Source of the DNA: Hyphomicrobiales bacterium
GTDB taxonomy: Bacteria; Pseudomonadota; Alphaproteobacteria; Rhizobiales; Beijerinckiaceae
NCBI GenBank assembly: GCA_947454055.1
Contig: CANGIS010000011.1
Location: 1-64,000, forward strand
Length of the DNA: 64,000 bases
Reading direction: 5' to 3'
Below the pieces are notes generated by a model. It was not told where the DNA came from. It saw nothing but the letters and a program-made list of their open reading frames with translations, and did not search any database. The stretch's first letter is position 1. Each line of letters opens with the position of its first letter. The position numbers and the translations under genes were made by a program. Shown here piece after piece: positions 27,621 to 36,965 of the stretch.

Positions 27621-28874
27621 ATGAAAGATAATCTTCGAAAAACGCTGACGACGTTTCAGGGGTCAGCCATACTATTGAATATCGTTATCGGAGCCGGATT
27701 GCTCACTTTGCCCGGCCTTGCTGTCAAGGAGGCCGGATCCAATGCACTATATGCGTGGCTGATTTGTGCTGTTGTAGCGGCACCCCTTGTGGCTGTGTTC
27801 ATTATCCTCGGCCGGCTTTATCCAAATGCGGGCGGCGTTGCTTTTTATGCCCAGCGGGCACTTGGATCCTTTGGTCGGAGAAGTGCCGCCTTCTTGCTCA
27901 TAGGGGCGGTCATTTTTGGGTTGCCATCCATCGCGTTAACGGGCGGCCATTATCTTGCGTCGGTCTTCCCCGGATCCCCTTTTTTCTATGCTTTACTTTT
28001 GCTGATCGGCTCTATCTTACCTCATCTGGCTGCCGGGGATTCCGCCAGTAAAATGATGGCCATCTTGGCGTCAGGTGTCTTGTTTTCGATGGGTTTATTC
28101 TTGGCTGTCGGCTTTTTCACCTTGAATCCGACGAGTTTGGCCGGCCTTTCACAGCCGGTTGATTGGCACGAAGCTCTATCACCCTTCGCTATGCTATTTT
28201 TTGCCTTTACCGGCTGGGAAATTGGTGCCGGTATCGCCGAGGAATTTATTAATCCGCGCCGCGATTTCCCCGTGGCGATGGCGTTATCTTTTTTCATCGT
28301 GACAGGGCTCTATCTGGCGGTAGCCTATGTGACGGCGCTTACAGATTTGGATGGACATTGGGAGGCGCCTTTTGTCGTTTTTGTAAAACCCGTGTTGGGA
28401 AACTATGGCGCAACCAGCGTTGCTCTGATGGCGGCTGTGATCGTCTTTGCAAATCTTTCCGGCGCTTTATGGGGCGTGTCGCGCCTTGTCTATAGCTTGG
28501 GGCGTGATTCTATTTTTCCTGAAATCCTAGCAGCCACCCAAGATGGCAAGCCCTTGAGGGCCGTGTCGATCACAGCTCTGGTGCTCGTGATGGTTCTCGG
28601 ATTTTATGGAATAGGACTTATCAGCCTCGACGTCATGCTCGGAATGGCTGGTCAGAACTTTTTGATTCTATATGGCTTGGCAGCAATCTCGCTATTCATT
28701 TTGTCGAAAAACCGTCCGGCTCGTGTTTTGTCGGTGTGTGTCATCCTCCTTGTCGGCGGGTTTTTGGCGCTTCAAGGCATCAAATTATTGTATCCGATCG
28801 GACTGGTTGTACTGGCGGCCATAACCGATTTTTGGGCCTTTGATACTCCGCATCGTCGGCCTGAAAAAATTTAG
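27621..28874 (+). CDS. APC-family amino acid permease, YjeH exporter-like
   Basis: This 417-residue membrane protein of the amino acid-polyamine-organocation superfamily has 11-12 hydrophobic segments, helix 1 NIVIGAGLLTLPGLA, and ILGRLYPNAGGVAFYAQRALG. The latter closely resembles the matching region of YjeH, an E. coli exporter of methionine and branched-chain amino acids that is 418 residues long. Exporter rather than importer function is therefore plausible but not certain. It follows the YqcI/YcgG-type gene by 22 bases and is probably co-transcribed. It is convergent with the XRE regulator gene. Confidence 0.82.
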   Translation: MKDNLRKTLTTFQGSAILLNIVIGAGLLTLPGLAVKEAGSNALYAWLICAVVAAPLVAVFIILGRLYPNAGGVAFYAQRALGSFGRRSAAFLLIGAVIFGLPSIALTGGHYLASVFPGSPFFYALLLLIGSILPHLAAGDSASKMMAILASGVLFSMGLFLAVGFFTLNPTSLAGLSQPVDWHEALSPFAMLFFAFTGWEIGAGIAEEFINPRRDFPVAMALSFFIVTGLYLAVAYVTALTDLDGHWEAPFVVFVKPVLGNYGATSVALMAAVIVFANLSGALWGVSRLVYSLGRDSIFPEILAATQDGKPLRAVSITALVLVMVLGFYGIGLISLDVMLGMAGQNFLILYGLAAISLFILSKNRPARVLSVCVILLVGGFLALQGIKLLYPIGLVVLAAITDFWAFDTPHRRPEKI

Positions 28875-28894
28875 TTTGGGATTTGAGCGCGACC

Positions 28895-29221
28895 TTAATG
28901 CAAGACGCGATGATCCAGCGGGCTCGAGGTTGGGGCAAATGGCTGTGGCGGGACAGCTTTAAATCCGGCAAAGAAATAGAGCGGCTCAATGTGGTAATGC
29001 GCTGAAATTCGGATCAATTCAGCCGGCTGTAGATGCCTTTTTCCACCCTCGATTTGGTAGAGCTGATGACGCGAGAGTCCCATTATTGTGGCGCAAGATA
29101 AGGCTGTCTCCCCGCGACTGATACGCAGAGCGCGGAGCTGCTGGCCGACATAGCGATCAACGGGCCCTAAGGGCCAATATGTCGGATCAAATGGCTTGGC
29201 TCTTTGCATTTTGAAATCCAT
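28895..29221 (-). CDS. XRE-family helix-turn-helix regulator
   Basis: This 108-residue protein consists mainly of a Cro/CI-type helix-turn-helix (VGQQLRALRISRGETALSCATIMGLSRHQLYQIEGGKR spans ~25-62; described, not a catalytic motif). It ends in a short Pro-rich tail without a ligand-binding domain. The family represses or activates nearby genes. It is convergent with the permease gene (20 bases) and upstream of no obvious partner on its strand, so its targets cannot be inferred with confidence. Confidence 0.8.
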   Translation of the reverse strand: MDFKMQRAKPFDPTYWPLGPVDRYVGQQLRALRISRGETALSCATIMGLSRHQLYQIEGGKRHLQPAELIRISAHYHIEPLYFFAGFKAVPPQPFAPTSSPLDHRVLH

Positions 29222-29373
29222 TTATTGCAATTACGACAAAATCTGATCGCAGAGATGGCAGTTCGTCAATCAGGCTTTATAAAAACTGCGCAAAATGAAA
29301 CGTGTTTCCGGAATAATTGATAAAATCATGGCCTTCGAAAGGTGAACCTTGTTGCCCTCATGGTCGAACCCTG

Positions 29374-30585
29374 TCAGGCGGCGAGTAAGGCCTTCAGCTT
29401 TAACGCCGGATTGGCCAAGGAGCCTTCTTCCGGATGGGCTCGTTTGGCAATCAGCATTTCAGCAATCCGGATATCACGGGCGATAGCGTTGCCCGGCCCA
29501 ATCCCGCTCGCGGCAAGAAGCCTACCGTCTTGATCAAGATGGAACAGGATTAAGGCGGTGTCGTCGATCGCGCGGCGCACGGTTTTCTTAGCATCGCCCG
29601 ACATACCGGCAATTTGCAGTGTCAGGTCATATTGGTCCGACCAAAACCAAGGAACAGCATCATAAAGATCGCTGGAACCGAGCATTGCGCGTGCCGCATG
29701 ATCGCCTTGCTCTTGTGCTGCACGCCAGCTCTCTATGCGGATACGCCTTCCACCATAAAGCGGGTGCGGGAATGAACAACAATCGCCTGCCGCGTAAATG
29801 GACGGATCGGATGTTTGCAAACGCCCGTCGACCGCAATGCCATTATCTATGTCGAGGCCTGAATCCAGTGCCAAATCAATATTGGACAATGAACCAATGC
29901 CGACAATGATCGCATCGCTGGTGATTTGCGTCCCATCTCCCAGCAATATCCTACCCTGGGCATCGATGGATGTAATCGATGTACCGCAAAGCACCTGAAC
30001 GCCCTTGGCGCGATGGCGTGCTTCGATGATGGCGGCGATTTCGGCTGGAACTGCCCTGCCGAGAAGACGAGGAGCGGCCTCGAGAATGGTAACGACCGTC
30101 CCTTTTTGACGCGCAACAGCAGCGAGTTCCAAACCGATAAATCCGCCGCCGATAATGGTGACGCGCTTTCCGGATTCAATCGAGCGATGAATGATTTCTG
30201 CATCCTCGAAATGGCGTAAATAGTGAACATTTGGAACGTCTTGCCCATCAATAGCCAACCTGCGTGGCCGTGCCCCAAGGGCCAAGAGCAACCGATCATA
30301 GGGAAGGACGACGCCATCCGAGAGAACAATTTGTTTTGTACCTCGATCAATCTTTGTCGCCGTAATGCCAGAGTGAAGGGTTATCCCCTTATCCGCCAAA
30401 TGCTCTGATCCAGAAACCGGTTTGGCAATAAGACCATCGTCACCCGGCTTCGAAAGGGGAGGCCGCTCATAGGGGGCGTGGAGTTCACCATTCACAAGGT
30501 CGATCGATCCTTCAAAGCCCTGCTCGCGAAGCGCCAGGGCCGCTCGTACGCCGCATTCTCCGGCACCAATAATGACGATGTGCAT
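29374..30585 (-). CDS. FAD/NAD(P)H ferredoxin reductase
   Basis: The 403-residue protein is a pyridine nucleotide-disulfide-type reductase of the ferredoxin reductase group, like MocF and oxygenase-associated reductases. It has the FAD motif GAGECGVRAALALREQGF near the N-terminus, the ERPPLSK segment, a second nucleotide motif GGGFIGLELAAVA, the IYAAGDC motif and a C-terminal reductase domain. It would pass electrons from NAD(P)H to the Rieske ferredoxin encoded two genes upstream. It is the last gene of that minus-strand set, though a terminator lies between it and the dehydrogenase gene. Its oxygenase partner is not in this window. Confidence 0.87.
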   Translation of the reverse strand: MHIVIIGAGECGVRAALALREQGFEGSIDLVNGELHAPYERPPLSKPGDDGLIAKPVSGSEHLADKGITLHSGITATKIDRGTKQIVLSDGVVLPYDRLLLALGARPRRLAIDGQDVPNVHYLRHFEDAEIIHRSIESGKRVTIIGGGFIGLELAAVARQKGTVVTILEAAPRLLGRAVPAEIAAIIEARHRAKGVQVLCGTSITSIDAQGRILLGDGTQITSDAIIVGIGSLSNIDLALDSGLDIDNGIAVDGRLQTSDPSIYAAGDCCSFPHPLYGGRRIRIESWRAAQEQGDHAARAMLGSSDLYDAVPWFWSDQYDLTLQIAGMSGDAKKTVRRAIDDTALILFHLDQDGRLLAASGIGPGNAIARDIRIAEMLIAKRAHPEEGSLANPALKLKALLAA

Positions 30586-30608
30586 GATGGCTGTCCCTTA
30601 GCTGGTGC

Positions 30609-30636
30609 AAAAAAGGCGGACAAGATGCCCGCCTTT
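30609..30636 (-). terminator. Hairpin terminator after the inositol dehydrogenase gene
   Basis: On the minus strand AAAGGCGG, an 8-10 base loop and CCGCCTTTTTT form a GC-rich stem with a T run, 27 bases after the dehydrogenase stop. The ferredoxin reductase gene begins about 25 bases further on, so reductase expression may depend on read-through. Confidence 0.75.
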
Positions 30637-30662
30637 GCCGATTTTTTGATGTTTGTTTCGTG

Positions 30663-31658
30663 TCAGACCAAAACTTTGATTTCTGTACCGGATTGAACAG
30701 ATTTCACAGCGGCATCCGCCAATTCGAGAGCCTTCAGACCGTCGATGCCAGTTGGAGAAATTGCGGAGCCTTTCTCAATTGCATTCACAAAACTCTGCAA
30801 TTCCGTACGATAGGCAACGGCGTAACGTTCCATGAAGAAATCAAGGAGTGGAGCGTCATGATAGCCGTCTTTATTGGCAACGGTCACGGTATTGTTATGC
30901 ACGTTGGCGGCGCTGACAGCGCCTTTAGATCCGTGTACTTCGATACGCTGATCATAACCGTAGGTCGCGCGGCGCGAATTCGTGATGACCGCAATCTTCC
31001 CGGACTTGGTGCGCAGCGTGGCCGAAGCGGTGTCAACATCGCCAGCCGCACCAATCGCCGGATCAACGAGAACAGAACCCATCGCTGACACTGCAACGAT
31101 CTCTTCGTTCAGGAGGAAGCGAGCCAGATCAAAATCGTGGATCATCATATCACGGAAGAGACCACCCGACCGCTTGATATACTCGATGGGAGGAGGGCCG
31201 GGATCGCGGGAGGTGATCTGAACCAATTCAACAGCACCGATCGAGCCCGCATCAATCTGGGCGCGGACCGCCGCAAAATTCGTGTCAAAGCGGCGGTTGA
31301 AGCCGATCATCAATTTGGCATTGGTCTCGTCAACGACCTTGAGACAGGCGCGAACGCGATCAGCCGAAAGATCAACAGGCTTTTCGCAGAAAATGGCTTT
31401 GCCCGCACGGGCTGCAAGCTCGATCTGGTCAGCATGCATATCGGTTGGTGTGCAGATCAGAACCGCATCAATCGCTTTATCGGCCAGAATTTCTTCGACG
31501 CTGGCGCGACGGGCACCCGACATCGCCACGATATGCTCGGCTGCGGCGTCGATTGGATCGAAGACAGCGGCGAGCTTGGTGCCTGGAAGGCCAAGAATAG
31601 CGGTAGCGTGGGTTTTGCCGATACGGCCAGCACCCAAGAGTCCGAAATTAATCGTCAT
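30663..31658 (-). CDS. iolG: Inositol 2-dehydrogenase-like oxidoreductase
   Basis: The 331-residue Gfo/Idh/MocA protein starts with the Rossmann motif GLLGAGRIGKTHA. It carries the catalytic EKPVD (~95-99), then GFNRRFD and RDMMIHDFDLARFL, which include the Lys/Asp/His catalytic set of myo-inositol 2-dehydrogenase (IolG). It would oxidise myo-inositol (or a related cyclitol) to the inosose with NAD+. It lies between a MocE-like ferredoxin gene and a ferredoxin reductase gene, an arrangement reminiscent of rhizopine (methyl-inosamine) catabolism genes. Confidence 0.87.
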   Translation of the reverse strand: MTINFGLLGAGRIGKTHATAILGLPGTKLAAVFDPIDAAAEHIVAMSGARRASVEEILADKAIDAVLICTPTDMHADQIELAARAGKAIFCEKPVDLSADRVRACLKVVDETNAKLMIGFNRRFDTNFAAVRAQIDAGSIGAVELVQITSRDPGPPPIEYIKRSGGLFRDMMIHDFDLARFLLNEEIVAVSAMGSVLVDPAIGAAGDVDTASATLRTKSGKIAVITNSRRATYGYDQRIEVHGSKGAVSAANVHNNTVTVANKDGYHDAPLLDFFMERYAVAYRTELQSFVNAIEKGSAISPTGIDGLKALELADAAVKSVQSGTEIKVLV

Positions 31659-31685
31659 GTGTAGTTTCCTGTGATGTCCGATTGT

Positions 31686-31997
31686 TCAGTCAAGATAGAT
31701 GAAGAGATCGCCGTCTTCTACTTTGACGGGATAGGTCTTGAGGTCAATGCACACAGGGGCACCTTTAGCGGCGCCCGTCCGAAAATCGAAACGTCCATTA
31801 TGCTTTGGACATTCGATCACATAGTCCATCACAAGTCCGTCTGCGAGATGGATTTTTTCATGCGTACACAAGCCGTCAGTCGCAAAAAACTGGTCATCCT
31901 TGCGATAAAGGGCAAAGGTTCTTCCATCGTGATCGAAGCGGATAACGTCTTCGTCATCGATATCGTCTGCTGCGCACGCTTTAATCCACACTGCCAC
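31686..31997 (-). CDS. Rieske [2Fe-2S] ferredoxin, MocE-like
   Basis: The ~103-residue soluble Rieske ferredoxin has both cluster motifs: CTH and, 16 residues later, CPKH (Cys-x-His ... Cys-x-x-His). The HEKIHLADGLVMD and APVCIDLKTYPVKVE segments closely resemble MocE, the ferredoxin of rhizopine catabolism. The longest frame would start at 32090. I prefer the GTG at 31997, which has GAGGA about eight bases upstream and gives the usual family length; a TTG six bases earlier is also possible. It heads a minus-strand set with the inositol dehydrogenase and ferredoxin reductase. Confidence 0.85.
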   Translation of the reverse strand: MAVWIKACAADDIDDEDVIRFDHDGRTFALYRKDDQFFATDGLCTHEKIHLADGLVMDYVIECPKHNGRFDFRTGAAKGAPVCIDLKTYPVKVEDGDLFIYLD

Positions 31998-32312
31998 CGT
32001 CAATTTCCTCTTTTTCTGATCCTGATTGGCTATCTCTCCATAGCCGCAAGACGACCATAGTTGAAGGGCTTTGCTTTGGCTGGCAACCATTGATGCCCAA
32101 AATAGTAGAGATAAAGCCGATGGCGGATTTTGGTAATGATGGGTCCACGACGGCGCCCCATATAAAACGCTTAAACAGATTTATATTGGCCGTCCGGTAA
32201 TGTTTTGTTTGATTATAAAGGAAAAAGCCAGGCTCGGCACGATATAGGCCGGCAAGGCTAACCCGAAAGTCTGGGAAGCACGTCGTTACTGAAATTGGGT
32301 CAATGGTTTAAT
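31998..32312. other. Intergenic region upstream of the Rieske ferredoxin gene
   Basis: About 315 bases between the ferredoxin start and the ahcY terminator. It must hold the promoter of the ferredoxin operon. I see no convincing coding frame or consensus promoter in it. Confidence 0.3.
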
Positions 32313-32357
32313 AAAAAAGGGGCACGCGCGTGATGGATCAGCGCATGCCCCATTTTT
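32313..32357 (-). terminator. Rho-independent terminator after ahcY
   Basis: On the minus strand a GGGGCATGCGC arm pairs with GCGCGTGCCCC and is followed by a run of T residues, 13 bases after the ahcY stop. The A-rich upstream flank makes the hairpin potentially bidirectional. Confidence 0.85.
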
Positions 32358-32370
32358 AAAGGAATTTTAC

Positions 32371-33777
32371 TCAGTAGCGGTAATGATCCGGCTTGAATGG
32401 ACCAGTCTGTGGCAAGCCGAGATAATCCGCTTGTTTGTCAGAAAGCTTGGTTAACTTTACGCCAATCTTATCGAGATGAAGGGCAGCCACCTTCTCGTCC
32501 AGGTGCTTGGGTAGCGTATAGACCTTCTTGTCATATTGACCTTGCTTCGTCCAAAGCTCGATCTGCGCGAGGGTCTGGTTAGTGAACGAAGCGGACATGA
32601 CGAAAGAAGGATGACCGGTTGCGTTGCCCAAATTGACCAGACGACCTTCTGATAGCACAATGATCCGCTTGCTATCGGGAAATTCAATCTCGTCTACCTG
32701 TGGCTTAACATTGTGCCATTTAAGGTTCTTGAGCGCAGCAATCTGAATTTCGCTGTCAAAATGGCCGATGTTACATACGATCGCCCGATCTTTCATGGCG
32801 CGCATATGCTCGATGGTAATGACGTCAACATTGCCGGTTGCGGTTACGAAAATGTCCGCACGGGTGGCTGCATCCTCCATCGTCGTGACTTCGTAGCCTT
32901 CCATGGCGGCTTGCAACGCGCAAATCGGATCGACTTCTGAGACGATCACCCGGCAGCCTGCATTCCGCAACGAAGCTGCGGAGCCCTTACCTACATCGCC
33001 GAAGCCCGCAACCATGGCGACCTTGCCGGCCATCATCACGTCTGTGCCGCGACGGATGCCGTCAACGAGCGATTCACGGCAGCCATAAAGATTGTCAAAT
33101 TTCGATTTCGTAACCGAGTCATTCACGTTAATGGCCGGGAAGAGCAGTTTGCCTTCGTTGGCCATGATGTAGAGCCGATGGACGCCGGTGGTGGTCTCTT
33201 CCGTCACGCCCTTGATATTTGCGCCGTTCCGGCCATACCAGCCCGGATTTGCTTTGAGCCGCTTCTTGATTGACGCAAAAAGAACTTCTTCTTCCTCGTT
33301 GCCTGCCTTCTCGAGGAACGCCACATCGCCTGCTTCGGCGCGCATGCCGAGATGGATAAGCATTGTCGCATCGCCACCATCATCCAAAATCATGTTGGGC
33401 GTGCCGCCATCGGCCCACTCGAAAATCTTGTGGGTATAATCCCAATAATCTTCGAGGCTTTCACCCTTGATCGCAAAAACAGGGGTGCCTGCCGCTGCGA
33501 TAGCGGCTGCCGCGTGATCTTGTGTCGAATAAATGTTGCATGATGCCCAGCGCACATCGGCGCCCAGGGCTTTCAGGGTTTCAATCAGAACGCCGGTCTG
33601 GATGGTCATGTGCAGTGAACCAGCAATTCGCGCGCCCTTCAGAGGCTGACTCGAGCCGAATTCAGTCCGTGTTGACATCAATCCCGGCATTTCCGTCTCG
33701 GCGATGGTCAGCTCTTTGCGACCCCAATCAGCCAGTGAAATGTCAGCAATGCGGTAATCATTAAAATGAGCGGTCAT
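32371..33777 (-). CDS. ahcY: Adenosylhomocysteinase
   Basis: The 468-residue enzyme reversibly hydrolyses S-adenosylhomocysteine to adenosine and homocysteine, clearing the inhibitor of methyltransferases. Motifs include [51 protein letters not shown] and the NAD-binding [10 protein letters not shown], with the C-terminal FKPDHYRY ending of the family. Length is standard for proteobacterial AhcY. The 125-base leader contains a CCGCTG/CAGCGG hairpin (33805-33819). Its place next to ptsH-hprK-chvGI is the conserved Rhizobiales order. Confidence 0.97.
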   Translation of the reverse strand: MTAHFNDYRIADISLADWGRKELTIAETEMPGLMSTRTEFGSSQPLKGARIAGSLHMTIQTGVLIETLKALGADVRWASCNIYSTQDHAAAAIAAAGTPVFAIKGESLEDYWDYTHKIFEWADGGTPNMILDDGGDATMLIHLGMRAEAGDVAFLEKAGNEEEEVLFASIKKRLKANPGWYGRNGANIKGVTEETTTGVHRLYIMANEGKLLFPAINVNDSVTKSKFDNLYGCRESLVDGIRRGTDVMMAGKVAMVAGFGDVGKGSAASLRNAGCRVIVSEVDPICALQAAMEGYEVTTMEDAATRADIFVTATGNVDVITIEHMRAMKDRAIVCNIGHFDSEIQIAALKNLKWHNVKPQVDEIEFPDSKRIIVLSEGRLVNLGNATGHPSFVMSASFTNQTLAQIELWTKQGQYDKKVYTLPKHLDEKVAALHLDKIGVKLTKLSDKQADYLGLPQTGPFKPDHYRY

Positions 33778-33902
33778 GACGATCCTGATAATAAAGTTAA
33801 GGGCCCGCTGAGACAGCGGTTTTTGGCTGCCGCAGGCTATAACAGTATGTCAACCAAAGGGCAACCGAGACATAAAGAAAACTTTATATGACCAAAGAAG
33901 GC

Positions 33903-34196
33903 TTATTCCTCTTCGCCGAAGCGGTTGGCCACCAAAGCTGCAAGCGCGTCGAGGGCCCCCTCGGCATCCGGACCTTTAGCGGTCAAAAAGATTTTTGATC
34001 CGATACCAGCGCCAAGGGTTAGTATGCCCATAATCGAGGTTCCGCCCACCGTTTCCCCTGAGCGCGTTACGGTGATTTCTGCATCAAAGCCGTCGGCGCA
34101 CTGCACAAATTTTGCTGTTGCGCGGGCGTGGAGCCCCTTTTTATTGATAATTTCCACCTCACGGACCAGCATTCCATCCGGGATTATATCGGTCAT
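33903..34196 (-). CDS. ptsH: HPr-like phosphocarrier protein
   Basis: The 97-residue HPr-fold protein has the phosphorylated His23 in NKKGLHARATAKF and a Ser54 in GGTSIMGIL at the position phosphorylated by HPr kinase. It passes phosphate from enzyme I (not in the window) to EIIA proteins. In alphaproteobacteria this PTS is regulatory rather than sugar-transporting. It lies 41 bases after the EIIA gene in the same direction. Confidence 0.95.
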   Translation of the reverse strand: MTDIIPDGMLVREVEIINKKGLHARATAKFVQCADGFDAEITVTRSGETVGGTSIMGILTLGAGIGSKIFLTAKGPDAEGALDALAALVANRFGEEE

Positions 34197-34237
34197 GGCT
34201 CAGAGGCTCCGTTCAGGCTTTAAGGTTGGAAATAAAC

Positions 34238-34639
34238 TTATTTTCCAGCAAGGACTTGGCTGGCGACATTAATATATTTGCGACCAGCGTCTTGGGCCTG
34301 TCCGACGGCGTGTAGCAGATCGCAATCCGAACGCACGCTCGCCAACTTGATCAGCATCGGCAAATTGATCCCGGCCACCACTTCCGTACGGCCGGAACCC
34401 ATCACAGAAATCGCAAGATTAGACGGCGTTCCGCCAAACATATCCGTCAAAATCACCACGCCATCGCCGGTATCGACATCCTGAACGGCATCGACAATTT
34501 CGGTGCGCCGGACATCCATATCGTCTTCAGGACCAATGGTTACGGTTTTAATTTGCCTTTGCTTTCCCACAACATGCTCAAGAGCAGAAAGGAACTCAAT
34601 GGCCAGTCTTCCATGCGTGACGAGAACCATGCCAATCAT
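34238..34639 (-). CDS. Mannose-family PTS EIIA protein (regulatory)
   Basis: The 133-residue EIIA of the mannose family has active His9 in MVLVTHG and the TDMFGGTPSNLA motif. No EIIB or EIIC components are encoded nearby, so it is probably a signalling EIIA, as in other alphaproteobacteria with a truncated PTS. It is flanked by hprK upstream and ptsH downstream on the minus strand. Confidence 0.94.
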   Translation of the reverse strand: MIGMVLVTHGRLAIEFLSALEHVVGKQRQIKTVTIGPEDDMDVRRTEIVDAVQDVDTGDGVVILTDMFGGTPSNLAISVMGSGRTEVVAGINLPMLIKLASVRSDCDLLHAVGQAQDAGRKYINVASQVLAGK

Positions 34640-34734
34640 AGAGACTTTCCTTTAAAACGCAGCATTCGTAGCATGAGCGCCCCTAATGATTGGAAAAAGC
34701 TACCAATTGGCGCTCATATTCCAACAAGCTGATC

Positions 34735-35187
34735 TTATATCAAAACGTTGCTCATACCGAGCGAAACCAAGACGTTATCAACTCCATCTGACGTCACCGA
34801 AATTCGTCTGCAGGCAATGCCCAAGACCTCAATCATGTCGTCGGAAGGATCCGGAACGCGTCTCTCTAGCACAGGTTCGCAATCCGCGAGAAGACGTATG
34901 ACAGCTTGATCTTCAAATTTTGATACCGCAATGCCAAGTCCTCGCACCTCAACCCTGCCCGCGATTAGCGGATGCCCACTGGCAATTAGGCGACCATGGC
35001 TGGTGCGGAGTAAAATACGATCATCTCCGACAAAGCGTGCGAAGTGCCCAATTTTCTGCGCTAAATCGACCAATCTTCTTGAAAAAGTGGATTTTCCACT
35101 GCCCGAAACCCCACGGATCAGGACTCCGGTATCGCCAATCAGGACGCAGTTAGCATGGACACTTTCGGTGATGTTCAGCGCGTTCAT
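34735..35187 (-). CDS. hprK: Truncated HPr kinase/phosphorylase, alphaproteobacterial type
   Basis: At 150 residues this is about half the length of Gram-positive HprK, as is normal for alphaproteobacteria. The catalytic Walker A GVSGSGKS (26-33) is present, and the central VEVRGLGI signature is retained. The N-terminal domain is missing. It phosphorylates HPr on Ser. It overlaps chvG by four bases, so its translation is tied to the sensor kinase, linking carbon/nitrogen status and envelope signalling. Confidence 0.94.
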   Translation of the reverse strand: MNALNITESVHANCVLIGDTGVLIRGVSGSGKSTFSRRLVDLAQKIGHFARFVGDDRILLRTSHGRLIASGHPLIAGRVEVRGLGIAVSKFEDQAVIRLLADCEPVLERRVPDPSDDMIEVLGIACRRISVTSDGVDNVLVSLGMSNVLI

Positions 35188-36950
35188 TCTGGTTTTGCAG
35201 GTAGTCGAATGATAAAATTAGCGCCGATAGGACCACCCTCATTGCTTGCATTACCGTCTTTATAGCGGTTTTCAGCCCTTATTGAGCCATGATGCGCCGC
35301 AATAATCTGTCTTGAAATGGATAGGCCTAACCCAGAATTCTGACCGAAACCATGGTTGGGGCGATCTGTGTAAAAACGCTCGAAAATCTTTTCCAAGGCG
35401 TGAGGAGGGATACCGGGACCGTCATCCTCCACGCGGATTTCGATTTTGTCACCTAATCTTGCCAATTTAACGCGAACCTCGCCACCGGCCTTTGAAAATG
35501 ATTTTGCGTTATCTATCAGATTGTTGATGACCTGTCCGATGCGTGAGTCGTGTCCGATCATTTGATAGGCTCGTGTACCTAGAGGATGATCGTCAATCTG
35601 AACGATCGTCGAGATGTTCTCGCCCGACTTCATGCTGTTGGTAACTTCAACCACAGCAGAGACAAGTTGGGTCAGTTCGAAAGACTCCGCATCACTTCGG
35701 GCGAGCTCGGCATCAAGCCTAGAAGCGTCTGAAATATCGCTGATCAACCGATCTAAACGTGTTACATCATGTTGGATAACATTAAGAAGCCGTGCTTTAC
35801 TTTCCTCGGACTTGGCGAGTGGCCATGTTTCAACGGCGCTTCGGAGCGAGGTAAGCGGGTTTTTGAGTTCGTGTGCGACATCGGCTGCAAAACTCTCAAT
35901 GGCCTCGATCCGGTCATATAATGCGCGGGTCATGTCCCTCAAAGAGCCGGATAAATGGCCGATTTCATCACTTCTCATCGTGAAATCGGGGATTTCCGAG
36001 CGTTTTGTGATGCCCCGGCGGACTCGGTCGGCGGCGGACGAGAGGCGTCGAATTGGACCGGCTATGGTGCCTGCAAATAGCGCTGACACAATTAACATCA
36101 CCGAGGCGGCAATCGAGAAAACGCGGATAATGGAAAACCGTTCAGTTTTAATAATCGTGTCGATGTCGCCGCCAAGCGTTGACAATAGAAGGACACCCCG
36201 CACCATCCGCGAGCGTTGAATGGGAACGGCGACCGATACAATTGTCTCCCCTGCATTGTTTACCCGAACGATACTCGCTGGCGAACCTTCAAAGGCGCGA
36301 TCGACTTCGCTCATATTACGACCATGTACGGCGCGGATATCTTCCGTTGACCTTCGATTTTGGGTGCTAAAACCTTGGGTTAGGAGGTCGAATGTTCTGG
36401 ATAGGAGGGAGGTGTCGGGCGGCGTTGGCGGAGCAAGTTCAAATTTCAAAATTTCGCCTCGCGAATACATCGCAGCAGTATCGATTAGTAATTCTCCATC
36501 CTGATCAAATATTCGCGCCCGCGTTCGCGTGGGCGTAACGAGGCGGCGCAAAAGGGGGGCGACACGGGCCGGATTGATCGAAAATTCGGTATCGTCCTCA
36601 CCTGCCACCGTGCTTTCGCCGGCCTGAAGCATCAGAAGCTTTTCCGGATCGACCGTGATTGAATCGACTTCGATGGTCGCCGACGCTGCCACCGCGGAGG
36701 CGATGATTTCGCCTTGGGTCAAAAGGCTCTCGACCCTCGAATCGATCAAGCCCTGCCGGAATTGGTTGAGGTACAAAAAGCCCAATAACAGCGCAAAAAG
36801 ACCGGCAAGGTTGAGCACAACAATGCGCCGGACAAGGCTCGACGAGGCCCGCAGCACGATGAGCCGCACCAGTAGCCGCAACCGATCGACCATCCGCAAC
36901 GATGGCGAATGGGCCGATTTTGACCCTGCTTCAGTCCGCTTGTTCGTCAT
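35184..36950 (-). CDS. chvG: Sensor histidine kinase ChvG/ExoS
   Basis: The 588-residue membrane kinase has two membrane segments (~43-60 and ~275-295) bracketing a periplasmic sensor domain, a HAMP linker (IAGPIRRLSSAADRVRRG), the phospho-acceptor box (SFAADVAHELKNPLTSLRSA) and an ATPase domain (NLIDNAKSFS, DDGPGIPP, GLGLSISRQI). In relatives ChvG senses acidity or envelope state and phosphorylates ChvI, controlling succinoglycan, motility and host-related genes. It lies 15 bases after chvI. Confidence 0.95.
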   Translation of the reverse strand: MTNKRTEAGSKSAHSPSLRMVDRLRLLVRLIVLRASSSLVRRIVVLNLAGLFALLLGFLYLNQFRQGLIDSRVESLLTQGEIIASAVAASATIEVDSITVDPEKLLMLQAGESTVAGEDDTEFSINPARVAPLLRRLVTPTRTRARIFDQDGELLIDTAAMYSRGEILKFELAPPTPPDTSLLSRTFDLLTQGFSTQNRRSTEDIRAVHGRNMSEVDRAFEGSPASIVRVNNAGETIVSVAVPIQRSRMVRGVLLLSTLGGDIDTIIKTERFSIIRVFSIAASVMLIVSALFAGTIAGPIRRLSSAADRVRRGITKRSEIPDFTMRSDEIGHLSGSLRDMTRALYDRIEAIESFAADVAHELKNPLTSLRSAVETWPLAKSEESKARLLNVIQHDVTRLDRLISDISDASRLDAELARSDAESFELTQLVSAVVEVTNSMKSGENISTIVQIDDHPLGTRAYQMIGHDSRIGQVINNLIDNAKSFSKAGGEVRVKLARLGDKIEIRVEDDGPGIPPHALEKIFERFYTDRPNHGFGQNSGLGLSISRQIIAAHHGSIRAENRYKDGNASNEGGPIGANFIIRLPAKPE

Positions 36951-36965
36951 CGGCCTTCTGCCGCC

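Noticed and set aside
33778-33902. Possible S-adenosylhomocysteine riboswitch upstream of ahcY
   Set aside because: The leader has one CCGCTG/CAGCGG hairpin but not the pseudoknot pattern or conserved bases I associate with known SAH or SAM riboswitches.
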